A stretch of DNA of 64,000 bases, taken from NCBI GenBank assembly GCA_964492775.1, contig CAZBLH010000002.1, positions 62,001-126,000 on the forward strand. Direction: 5' to 3'. Both the position numbers and the translations under genes were made by a program. Positions within the stretch are counted from its first letter, which is position 1. Each line of letters opens with the position of its first letter. The DNA comes from WRDS01 sp964492775 (lineage in GTDB: Bacteria > Actinomycetota > Coriobacteriia > Anaerosomatales > PHET01). Below are positions 8,812 through 15,367 of the stretch, piece by piece. The notes below the pieces were generated by a model. It saw only the letters and a list, made by a program, of their open reading frames with translations, searched no databases and was not told the origin of the DNA.

Positions 8812-8817
8812 TGTAAC
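8812..8817 (+). promoter_or_regulatory. Candidate -10 element
   Basis: TAGAAT lies 20 bp before ATG 8837 in an otherwise GC-rich gap. No convincing -35 was found. Confidence 0.3.
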
Positions 8818-8836
8818 CGACGCTGAAGGGGCATCG

Positions 8837-10183
8837 ATGCTGCTTACTGCCAGATACGTGCTTCCCGTCGCCGCACCTCACATCGAGTACGGAGCAGTCC
8901 TTGTGAGAGGCGACCGCATCGTCGAGATCGGCGACTTTGAACACCTGCGCGCCAAGCACCCCGACGAGGAGGTGCGCGACTTCGGTCTGGCCGCGATCAT
9001 GCCCGGCTTCATCGACCTGCACACGCACCTTGAGTACACGACTATGCGTGGGCTCGTCGACGACGTGCCCTACTCACGCTGGAAGTATCAGTTGTTGCAG
9101 AAGGAGCGCCTGTACTCGCCCGAGGACTGGGACGACTCGGCGATGCTCGGCGCGCTCGAGGTCCTGCAGTCCGGCATCACGACGATCGCTGACATCACCG
9201 AGACCGGCGCCTCGGCCCGGGCCGCGAACCGTGCGGGCCTGCGATCGGTCATCTACCGCGAAGTCCTGACTATGGACCGGCATGAGGTTCCGGGCGTGAT
9301 GCAGGCGGCGGCGACCGACATCGAGGATTGGCGCTCGGAGGCCGACGGTGAGCGCACTCGGTTCGGAATTGCGCCTCATGCTCCGTACTCATGCCACCCG
9401 GAGCTGTTCCAGAAGGTTGCCGAGTATGCCGCCGACGGCACCCCGGTCGCGATGCATCTGGCCGGCAGCCGCGAAGAGTACCAGTTCGTGAAGTACGGCT
9501 CCTCCATGCTCGCGATCGACGTTCGCGACATATACGACGCTCAGGCGCCCCTGTGGCTGCCGACGGGAGTGAGCCCGGTCCGCTACGTCCTGCAGTGGGG
9601 CTTGTTCGACGTGCCGAACGTGATGGCGGTGCACTGCACGCAGATCGATGGGGACGACATCGAGATCCTGGCGTCACGGGACGTCTCGGTTGCGCACTGC
9701 CCGCGCTGCAACGCGAAACTGGGAATGGGAATGGCGCCAGTGGCTGCGTTGCTCGGCGCCAAGGTGCGGGTCGGTTTGGGAACCGACTCCCCGGCAGCAT
9801 CGAACTCGACCGACATGTTCGAGGAGATGCGCATCGGGCTGCTGCTTCAGCGTGCCGCGTGCGGCGAGGGTCGCTTCACCCCCGCTCGCGAGTTCGTGAA
9901 GATGGCCACTCTGGATGCGGCGCGTGCCCTGCGCCTGGAAAGGGAGATAGGATCGATCGAGCCTGGCAAGCGGGCTGACCTCATCGCAGTCGACCTCTCG
10001 GAGCCGCACCAGCTGCCCACGCACAACCCCTATGGGACACTCGTTCACACCGCAAGCCAGGAGAATGTCTTGTGGACGATGGTCGGAGGCAAGGTGCGCT
10101 ATGAGGCACACCAGTGGCCACAAGTGGATCACGAGCGGGTGTTTGCGCGGGCCGAGGAGATGCGCAGCAAGCTCAGCGCCTAA
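8837..10183 (+). CDS. Amidohydrolase (TRZ/ATZ family; possible aminodeoxyfutalosine or adenosine-derivative deaminase)
   Basis: The protein has the amidohydrolase metal-site signatures in order: PGFIDLHTHLEY (His62, His64), APHAPYSC, MAVHCTQID and LGTDSPAASNS. Together these give the mononuclear metal site of the deaminase branch (MtaD, SAH deaminase, GuaD, MqnX). The C-terminal IEPGKRADLIAVDL motif is the usual urease-like beta-sandwich end. The length, 448, is typical. Being next to menG makes a role as MqnX (6-amino-6-deoxyfutalosine deaminase) attractive. Methylthioadenosine or S-adenosylhomocysteine deaminase is equally possible from sequence. ATG 8837 follows GAAGGGG. Confidence 0.85.
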   Translation: MLLTARYVLPVAAPHIEYGAVLVRGDRIVEIGDFEHLRAKHPDEEVRDFGLAAIMPGFIDLHTHLEYTTMRGLVDDVPYSRWKYQLLQKERLYSPEDWDDSAMLGALEVLQSGITTIADITETGASARAANRAGLRSVIYREVLTMDRHEVPGVMQAAATDIEDWRSEADGERTRFGIAPHAPYSCHPELFQKVAEYAADGTPVAMHLAGSREEYQFVKYGSSMLAIDVRDIYDAQAPLWLPTGVSPVRYVLQWGLFDVPNVMAVHCTQIDGDDIEILASRDVSVAHCPRCNAKLGMGMAPVAALLGAKVRVGLGTDSPAASNSTDMFEEMRIGLLLQRAACGEGRFTPAREFVKMATLDAARALRLEREIGSIEPGKRADLIAVDLSEPHQLPTHNPYGTLVHTASQENVLWTMVGGKVRYEAHQWPQVDHERVFARAEEMRSKLSA

Positions 10184-10238
10184 CCTATCTTCAGGTTTGT
10201 CCTCCGTTGGCGTGGTCGTTGCTTCATTACACGCGATG

Positions 10239-10253
10239 ACCCCGACACGGGGT
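10239..10253 (+). terminator. Short GC hairpin after the amidohydrolase
   Basis: ACCCCG, ACA, CGGGGT followed by GTTTGATGTT. It may terminate the upstream gene or be part of the leader of the next one. Confidence 0.4.
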
Positions 10254-10285
10254 GTTTGATGTTGCAAGTGAGTCTGTATGCCGTT

Positions 10286-10299
10286 TCGGGGGAAGCCCC
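10286..10299 (+). promoter_or_regulatory. Leader hairpin just upstream of the next RBS
   Basis: CGGGG, a GAAG loop, CCCCG. It lies nine bases before the GGGAGG Shine-Dalgarno (10308-10313). With the 10239 hairpin it gives the leader two tandem stems. No known riboswitch consensus was recognised. Confidence 0.35.
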
Positions 10300-10323
10300 G
10301 TCCGACTTGGGAGGTTACCTCAC

Positions 10324-10713
10324 GTGAGTGACCAGGATTTCTTCTTCGACGATGAAGAGCAGGTAGTGGCCGAGAAGGACAAGGCTCCTGCCAAGAAGGG
10401 TGCGCAGGCGAAGAGTGTGCCGGCGAAGAGCGCTCCCGCCCAGAGTGCACCTGCCACAGTGCAGACCGTCACGCTCTCGATGGCCGTGCTCATCGGCGTC
10501 ATCGGCCTGCTGGCCGGCTTCATCATCGGAGTGATCGTGCCGGTCGGCGGCGCCTCGACTCCAGCTCCGACCCCCACCACGCCGGTGACCACCGGTGGAA
10601 GCATGGGCGGCGCCCCGCAGCTCAGCGAGGAGCAGCTCACCAACGGACAGCTGCCTGAGGGTCATCCTGACATCGAGGCGATGGGTGGCAGCGAGGCCAC
10701 GACGACTCCGTAG
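10324..10713 (+). CDS. Small single-pass membrane protein, unknown function
   Basis: I do not recognise this 129-residue protein. It starts with an acidic, aromatic stretch (SDQDFFFDDEEQ). A Lys/Ala/Pro-rich repeat-like segment (KSVPAKSAPAQSAPA) follows, then one membrane helix (~residues 50-72, TLSMAVLIGVIGLLAGFIIG) and a Pro/Thr/Gly-rich outer tail of about 55 residues. GTG 10324 is chosen because GGGAGG lies ten bases upstream. The longer reading from 10252 has no such signal. A TPR membrane protein begins 67 bp downstream, and the two probably share a transcript. They could be assembly or scaffolding factors, which is inference. Confidence 0.7.
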   Translation: MSDQDFFFDDEEQVVAEKDKAPAKKGAQAKSVPAKSAPAQSAPATVQTVTLSMAVLIGVIGLLAGFIIGVIVPVGGASTPAPTPTTPVTTGGSMGGAPQLSEEQLTNGQLPEGHPDIEAMGGSEATTTP

Positions 10714-10780
10714 GCGGACTCGCCCTGGACTGCGGCCCATCTTGGAGCCGGACGCGGCGGTGCTTGGAAAGGCGACCTGA

Positions 10781-11431
10781 GTGGCGATCAACAAAGCGAA
10801 GACCTCAACCGGCACCAAGGCGGTGCTCATCTTCCTGATCGTGGCATTCGTCACGAGCTTCGTGAGCATCGGCTCGGGGCTGCTCAGCGGGGGAACGGGC
10901 GGCAACCAGACCCCAACGTCAGGGACGGACCCTCTGGCCTCGATTGACGCGCGACATCAGCCGACGGTCTCGTCGCTCACGAGCCAGCTGCAGAGCGACC
11001 CCAACAACTACGAGTTGCTGGTTCAGCTCGGCAACACGTACTTTGACTGGGCCTCGGAGCTGCAGCAGGCCTCACAGGCGACCACGTCAACCGCCGGTGC
11101 GGATGGTCCGGTCTGGGTGGCTGCCAAGGACGCATACAGCCGAGCGCTCGCAGTACGTGACGACGAGCCTGGCGTGAACATCGACTACGCGATTGCGCTG
11201 TTCTACTCCGGAGAGACGGACCGTGCCATTGAGGTCGCGTCCAGCGTGGCTGAGACAACGCCCGATTTCGCCCCTGCCTGGTTCAACCTGGGCATCTTCA
11301 GCGAGGCTGTCGGGCGCTCGGCGGATGCTCTGACCGCGTTCAAGAAGGCGGTCGAGCTCGACCCCAACGGATCGCAGGTCAACATCGGGTACGCCAAGGA
11401 GCGCGTGACCCAGCTCGAGGCCGCGAACTGA
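10781..11431 (+). CDS. Membrane-anchored TPR protein
   Basis: It has an N-terminal transmembrane helix (~residues 14-32, VLIFLIVAFVTSFVSIGSG) and a soluble region with three to four tetratricopeptide helices. Clear examples are YELLVQLGNTYFDWA, GVNIDYAIALFYSGETDRAI and APAWFNLGIFSEAVGRSADA. At 216 residues it resembles CcmH/NrfG-like TPR proteins of cytochrome c assembly, but TPRs are too generic for that to be more than a suggestion. It starts at GTG 10781 with GGAAAGG upstream. The window also encodes multiheme cytochromes, so a maturation role is worth testing. Confidence 0.75.
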   Translation: MAINKAKTSTGTKAVLIFLIVAFVTSFVSIGSGLLSGGTGGNQTPTSGTDPLASIDARHQPTVSSLTSQLQSDPNNYELLVQLGNTYFDWASELQQASQATTSTAGADGPVWVAAKDAYSRALAVRDDEPGVNIDYAIALFYSGETDRAIEVASSVAETTPDFAPAWFNLGIFSEAVGRSADALTAFKKAVELDPNGSQVNIGYAKERVTQLEAAN

Positions 11432-11490
11432 TCGAGGCGAGGGAGCCGCAGCGTCCATGACGCTGCGCTTGAAGATCTTCACGAGGAAAC

Positions 11491-11529
11491 GAACGGCATG
11501 CCCCAAGGGCATGCCGTTCTTCGTCTTCG
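11491..11529. terminator. Strong, probably bidirectional, terminator
   Basis: GAACGGCATGCCC, a CAA loop, GGGCATGCCGTTC: a perfect 13-bp stem followed by TTCGTCTTC, between the convergent TPR and STAS genes. Confidence 0.85.
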
Positions 11530-11547
11530 GCGATGCTTGAAGCAGGT

Positions 11548-11889
11548 CTATCCTGCGATGATCTGCTTCGCCTCTTCGATGCTGACCGCGGTCGAGAAGA
11601 TGCCGTTGAGCCGGGTGAGCGAGAGGATGTTGTCGACGGTCTCGTTGGTGACGAGCACCAGTTTGCCGCCGGTGACGCCGTACTCCTTCGACAGCGAGAG
11701 CAGCAGCCCAAGACCTGAGCTGTCGAGGTACTCGAGCCCCGAGAGGTCGACGATTACTGCGGGCGGCTCAGACTTCAGGATGTTGTCGATGCTCACGCGG
11801 AGCGCGCTGCATTCCCCGTAGTCCAGGTCGCCGAGCAGCTCCAGGAGCCAGAACTCGTTGCGCTGATCCAGATTGATTGTGAGAGCCAT
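11548..11889 (-). CDS. STAS-domain anti-sigma factor antagonist
   Basis: A single STAS domain of 113 residues. The SpoIIAA signature is VDLSGLEYLDSSGLGLLLSL, where a serine of the DSSG motif is the usual phosphorylation site used by a partner kinase/anti-sigma factor. A homologous STAS gene lies divergently at 12025. No RsbW/SpoIIAB-like kinase is visible between or next to them, so the partner is elsewhere. The start has GGAAGGA upstream. Reading on the minus strand, a TACCAT -10-like hexamer lies in the shared gap. It probably controls an alternative sigma factor or a related phosphorelay in the cytoplasm. Confidence 0.9.
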   Translation of the reverse strand: MALTINLDQRNEFWLLELLGDLDYGECSALRVSIDNILKSEPPAVIVDLSGLEYLDSSGLGLLLSLSKEYGVTGGKLVLVTNETVDNILSLTRLNGIFSTAVSIEEAKQIIAG

Positions 11890-11980
11890 AGCATCCTTCC
11901 TTCGATGCGCGTTTACGACAATGGTACCCTTTCGCGGGCATCTCGACGCTGCCGCTCTAGGATGAACCGCGCAAGGGCGT

Positions 11981-11986
11981 TACAAT
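11981..11986 (+). promoter_or_regulatory. Candidate -10 for the second STAS gene
   Basis: TACAAT lies 38 bp before ATG 12025. The corresponding -35 position is not consensus. Confidence 0.35.
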
Positions 11987-12024
11987 CGGTTGCACTGTTT
12001 CAGAGCGACCAAGGGGCCGATCAC

Positions 12025-12360
12025 ATGGAACTGGGTATCACGACCGACCGCGACGGAGACGTCTGCTCCATGACGCTCGTAGGCGAAGTCGATGTCTACA
12101 CGGCGCCGAGGCTCAAGGAAGAGCTCATCTCAGCGGTGCAGTCCGGCTGCTCGAACGTGATCGTCAACATGGAGGAGGTCGGGTTCATCGACAGCTCCGG
12201 GCTAGGCGTTCTCGTAAGCGCGCTTCGCCGCGCACGCGAGCGCGACGGTGTCGTGCGCATCGTCTGCACGCGCGACAACATCCTGAAGATCTTCAGGATA
12301 ACCGGGCTCGACAAGGTCTTCCCGATCTTCGCCGATGCGGAGGAAGCGAGCAGGTTCTAG
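12025..12360 (+). CDS. STAS-domain anti-sigma factor antagonist
   Basis: A STAS domain of 111 residues with GEVDVYTAPRLKEEL near the start and the phosphoserine motif FIDSSGLGVLVSA. The C-terminal helix continues as LKIFRITGLDKVFPIF, typical of RsbV/SpoIIAA-like proteins. ATG 12025 follows AAGGGG by eight bases. The upstream extension to 11905 runs through the promoter region and is rejected. It is divergent from the STAS gene at 11548, with which it shares fold but not close sequence. They may respond to different kinases. Which sigma factor is controlled cannot be seen here. Confidence 0.9.
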   Translation: MELGITTDRDGDVCSMTLVGEVDVYTAPRLKEELISAVQSGCSNVIVNMEEVGFIDSSGLGVLVSALRRARERDGVVRIVCTRDNILKIFRITGLDKVFPIFADAEEASRF

Positions 12361-12436
12361 ACTATCTGCCGAGAATTCCGTGCTTTGCCAGTAGAGTAGG
12401 TTCTCTGCAAGTAGCGACCCGAATGAGAGTGTGACT

Positions 12437-12850
12437 GTGTTTGGTATCAGTGGCTTCGAGCTGCTCATAATTGTCGCCTTCATCCTCGTCATATTCGGTC
12501 CCGAGCGGCTTCCTGAGATCGCGCGCTCCGCTGGAAAGGCGCTGCGCGCGTTCAAGACCGCCCAGGAAGACATGGAGCGTCTCATCAAGCTTGAGATGCT
12601 GACCGGCGACCGTAAGCCCGCGGCGCCCGCGGGCCCCACGCCTGCCGAGCGTGCGGCTGCAGGCGTTGCGAAGCAGCAGGCGGCCAAAGCCGCGGCGGCT
12701 GCGAGCGGGTCGGCTGCGATACCGGCCACACCGGCGGTCGCTCCCGAGGAGGAAGTCGACATCGCCGAGCAGAGGGCCCAAGCGCAGGCAGCTGAGAGCG
12801 TGTGGGATATGACGAGTGACGACGGTGACGATGAGGAGGATGAGGAGTAG
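12437..12850 (+). CDS. tatB: Twin-arginine translocase subunit TatB/TatA
   Basis: The N-terminus is the classic TatA/B form: a short hydrophobic helix (FGISGFELLIIVAFILVIFG), a hinge FGPERLPEIAR and an amphipathic helix (SAGKALRAFKTAQEDMERL). The C-terminus is a long Ala/Pro/Glu tail ending in an acidic run. The glutamate-rich helix and tail length favour TatB, though TatA cannot be excluded. GTG 12437 fits both the family start and the GAGAG spacing better than GTG 12431. tatC begins 14 bp downstream, so they are one operon. Together they export folded, often cofactor-loaded, redox proteins. Confidence 0.88.
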   Translation: MFGISGFELLIIVAFILVIFGPERLPEIARSAGKALRAFKTAQEDMERLIKLEMLTGDRKPAAPAGPTPAERAAAGVAKQQAAKAAAAASGSAAIPATPAVAPEEEVDIAEQRAQAQAAESVWDMTSDDGDDEEDEE

Positions 12851-12864
12851 CTTCCTCGCAAATC

Positions 12865-13638
12865 ATGCCGATTGGACCTAAGAGACTCCCGTTCTTCCAG
12901 CACCTTGCCGAGCTTCGGCAACGCTTGGTGATCATTCTCATCACGCTTTCGGTGGGCGCGTCAGTCCTGTACATGGAACGGTTCTTCGAGCCCATCCTGA
13001 AGTTCGTGCTCGCTCCGATCGCCGACCTCTTGCCACCCGAGGGCCTGCTGTACTTCGGTCCGTTCGAGGCATTCACGTTCCGGTTCAAGGTCTCGCTCTT
13101 CGCCGCGATCGTGATCTTCAGCCCGATCATCATCTGGCAGATACTCGCGTTCTTCCTGCCCGCACTCAAGGAGAAGGAACAGAAGTGGGTCATTCCCACC
13201 TTCTTCGTCGCGGTTGCGCTGTTCCTGGGTGGTGCGGCATTCGCCTACAAGATCGTCATGCAGCCCGCGTTCGAGTTCATGTTCGCCCAAGCGGGGGAGA
13301 TGACTACGATCTTCCCCAGTGCTGACCGCTTCTTGACGGGCATCTTGTTGCTGCTGGTCGGATTCGGCGTCGCGTTCGAGATACCGATCGTGGTGTTCTA
13401 TGCGATCGGGTTCGGCCTCATCCCATACGCGAAGCTGCGCGAGAACTGGCGGTTCGTGTACTCAGGCCTCGCCGTCGTCGCCGCGATCGCCACGCCTGAC
13501 TGGTCGCCCGTCACGATGGGCATGCTGATGGGCGCTCTCGCAGGTCTGTACGAAGGAAGCCTGCTGCTCTCCAGAATCGTGTTCTCCCAGCGCATCAAGG
13601 CGCAGCAGGAGGAGTCCATCGCACAGGCGAGCGCGTAG
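12865..13638 (+). CDS. tatC: Sec-independent protein translocase TatC
   Basis: A 257-residue protein with six membrane helices, the usual TatC topology. The N-terminal signature is PFFQHLAELRQRLVI. The first periplasmic loop resembles the conserved region (YFGPFEAFTFRFKVS), and FGVAFEIPIVVF matches the fourth-helix motif. TatC binds the twin-arginine signal peptide. It follows tatB directly, and hypA begins 18 bp after its stop. Coupling Tat with hydrogenase maturation genes makes sense because [NiFe] hydrogenase small subunits are Tat substrates. No hydrogenase gene lies in this window. Confidence 0.96.
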   Translation: MPIGPKRLPFFQHLAELRQRLVIILITLSVGASVLYMERFFEPILKFVLAPIADLLPPEGLLYFGPFEAFTFRFKVSLFAAIVIFSPIIIWQILAFFLPALKEKEQKWVIPTFFVAVALFLGGAAFAYKIVMQPAFEFMFAQAGEMTTIFPSADRFLTGILLLLVGFGVAFEIPIVVFYAIGFGLIPYAKLRENWRFVYSGLAVVAAIATPDWSPVTMGMLMGALAGLYEGSLLLSRIVFSQRIKAQQEESIAQASA

Positions 13639-13656
13639 AGATCCCAGGAGTGTGCG

Positions 13657-14001
13657 ATGCACGAGATGGGAATAGCGCAGGGCATTCTCGATGCTGCAGT
13701 CGATGCCGCCAACGACGACGGCGGTCGTCCCATAACCGAAATACACGTGAGCGTCGGCGAACTCACAATGATTGTGGAGTTCGCGCTCAGATTCGCGTTC
13801 GATTCGCTGCGCGAAGGCACGCTGGCCGAGGGCGCCGAGCTCGTGGTGAACGCAGTCCCGGCGCGCTCGCGATGTGACGAATGCGGCCACGAGTACACCC
13901 ATGACCGATTCCAGATGCTCTGCCCGGCGTGCGGGTCACTCGCTGTGACGCTGCTCGCCGGCAAGGAGCTACAGATCGACTACATCGAGACGGAGGACTG
14001 A
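13657..14001 (+). CDS. hypA: Hydrogenase nickel-incorporation metallochaperone HypA
   Basis: The protein begins MHEMGIAQGI. The N-terminal His-Glu is the nickel-binding site of HypA (normally MHE). The zinc-binding pairs are CDECG and CPACG near residues 72-91. At 114 residues it is the standard length. HypA delivers Ni to the hydrogenase large subunit, and in some bacteria to urease, together with HypB. The latter is encoded three bases downstream. Its RBS is AGGAG. HypCDEF, needed for the Fe(CN)2CO site, are not in the window, so they must be elsewhere if a [NiFe] hydrogenase is made. Confidence 0.95.
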   Translation: MHEMGIAQGILDAAVDAANDDGGRPITEIHVSVGELTMIVEFALRFAFDSLREGTLAEGAELVVNAVPARSRCDECGHEYTHDRFQMLCPACGSLAVTLLAGKELQIDYIETED

Positions 14002-14004
14002 GCG

Positions 14005-14685
14005 ATGGCGAAGATCGGCCTCGAGAAGCCCATCTTGGATCGCAACGACAAGATCGCCGAGCAGAACCGGGCTACCTTCGATTCCGCGGGGGTGTTCGTC
14101 CTCGATCTGATGGCCTCGCCTGGAGCGGGCAAGACGTCGACGATTCTCGCGACCATCGAGGCGCTTCGGGACCGGTACAACATCGCAGTGATCGAGGGCG
14201 ACGTCGCCTCCAAGGTAGATGCCGAGAAGATCAAGGCGCGCGGCATACCTGCAGTACAGATCAACACTGGTGGCATCTGTCACCTGGAAGCCGACGTGAT
14301 CTCGCGTGCAGTCAGCGAACTGGATCTCGCGGAGTTGGACCTGATCATCATCGAGAACGTCGGCAATCTCGTTTGTCCTGCCGAGTTCTACCTCGGCGAA
14401 CACGCCAAAGTGATGATCCTCTCGGTGCCCGAGGGCCATGACAAGCCGTACAAGTACCCGGATATGTTCCAGATCACGGAGGCTGTGATCTTGAACAAGG
14501 TCGACACGATGCCCGTCTTCAACTTCGACGGAGCCGAGTTCCGCTCGGTCGTTGGCCAGCTGAACCCGAAGGCACCCATCTTCCCGATCTCAGCGACGAC
14601 AGGGGAGGGCGTGGGGGCGTGGGCCGCATGGATCGCCGAGCGTGTCGAGGAGGTCCGGGCGGCGGCGGGCAAGGAGCAGCGATGA
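14005..14685 (+). CDS. hypB: Hydrogenase nickel-incorporation GTPase HypB
   Basis: A SIMIBI-class GTPase of 226 residues. The P-loop is SPGAGKTST, switch/Walker B elements are VIEGDVAS and LIIIENVGNLVCPAEF, and the specificity motif is NKVD. The Cys of NLVCPAE and the GGICHLE segment match the metal-binding dimer interface of HypB. There is no N-terminal polyhistidine stretch, so it lacks the nickel-storage region of some relatives. The last four bases overlap the start of the HD-domain gene (ATGA), indicating translational coupling. Confidence 0.96.
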   Translation: MAKIGLEKPILDRNDKIAEQNRATFDSAGVFVLDLMASPGAGKTSTILATIEALRDRYNIAVIEGDVASKVDAEKIKARGIPAVQINTGGICHLEADVISRAVSELDLAELDLIIIENVGNLVCPAEFYLGEHAKVMILSVPEGHDKPYKYPDMFQITEAVILNKVDTMPVFNFDGAEFRSVVGQLNPKAPIFPISATTGEGVGAWAAWIAERVEEVRAAAGKEQR

Positions 14686-15236
14686 TCTCTCGCGACGAGG
14701 CCTTCGCGCTCGTCACCGAGCGCATCCCTCAGGCGAACCTACTCTCGCACTGCGTCGCCACTGAGATCATCATGGAGGCGCTCGCCGAGCGGCTCGGCCT
14801 GGGCTCGGAGGATGTGGAGCGCTGGGCACTCACAGGCCTGCTGCACGATCTCGACTATGCCGAGACGGGCGATGACCCCGAGCGCCACGGCCTGATCACT
14901 GTCGAGCTGCTCGAAGGCGTGCTCGATGACGAGATGCTCCACGCCATCCTTGCGCACGCCGGCAAGGCGCCGCGTGAGACGCAGATGGACCACGCGCTCT
15001 GGTGCGCCGATCCCACCACCGGGTTCATTGTGGCCACCGCACTCGTGCGTCCCGACCGCTCACTCGAAGGTGTCGAAGTCAAGAGCCTGAAGAAGCGCTG
15101 GAAGGAGAAGGCCTTCGCCCGCGGTGCGAACCGCGAGCAAATGGCCGGGCATGAGGCTCTTGGGCTGGAGCGTGAGGAGTTCCTCGCGCTTGCGCTCGAC
15201 GCGATGAAGGCCCGCCACGCCGAGGTCGGACTCTAG
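14682..15236 (+). CDS. HD-domain putative phosphohydrolase
   Basis: An HD-superfamily protein of 184 residues. His in NLLSHCVATEII, the HD pair in LLHDLDYAE and His in ERHGLIT form the expected metal ligands. The C-terminal third (KSLKKRWKEKAFARGANREQ) is helical and basic. It begins at ATG 14682, overlapping the hypB stop by four bases. That puts it in the tat/hyp operon, but nothing ties it biochemically to nickel handling. The substrate is probably a nucleotide or phosphoester. Such small HD proteins are common in Coriobacteriia and Clostridia and are mostly uncharacterised. Confidence 0.85.
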   Translation: MISRDEAFALVTERIPQANLLSHCVATEIIMEALAERLGLGSEDVERWALTGLLHDLDYAETGDDPERHGLITVELLEGVLDDEMLHAILAHAGKAPRETQMDHALWCADPTTGFIVATALVRPDRSLEGVEVKSLKKRWKEKAFARGANREQMAGHEALGLEREEFLALALDAMKARHAEVGL

Positions 15237-15310
15237 CCGACGCGCGTCTCCGCACCGCCCCGCTCAAGGCATCCTCGGCGCGTCCCTCGCTGCAACCCAA
15301 ACACCATCGG

Positions 15311-15339
15311 TTGACGCCGTGTGTATACTCGGCTGCAAT
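15311..15339 (+). promoter_or_regulatory. Candidate sigma-A-like promoter of topA
   Basis: TTGACG (15311-15316), a 17-bp spacer, TGCAAT (15334-15339), ending 28 bp before the chosen start. A TATACT inside the spacer (15322-15327) is an alternative -10. Confidence 0.5.
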
Positions 15340-15367
15340 CATTCCGCGTGCCAGGAGGTCGCGTCAG

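Noticed and set aside
10239..10323. Known riboswitch (cobalamin or c-di-GMP) in the leader of the 10324 gene
   Set aside because: The conserved core sequences of those classes are absent; only simple hairpins are seen.
11905..12024. N-terminal extension of the second STAS protein
   Set aside because: It would cover the TACAAT promoter element and is Arg-rich with no STAS similarity.
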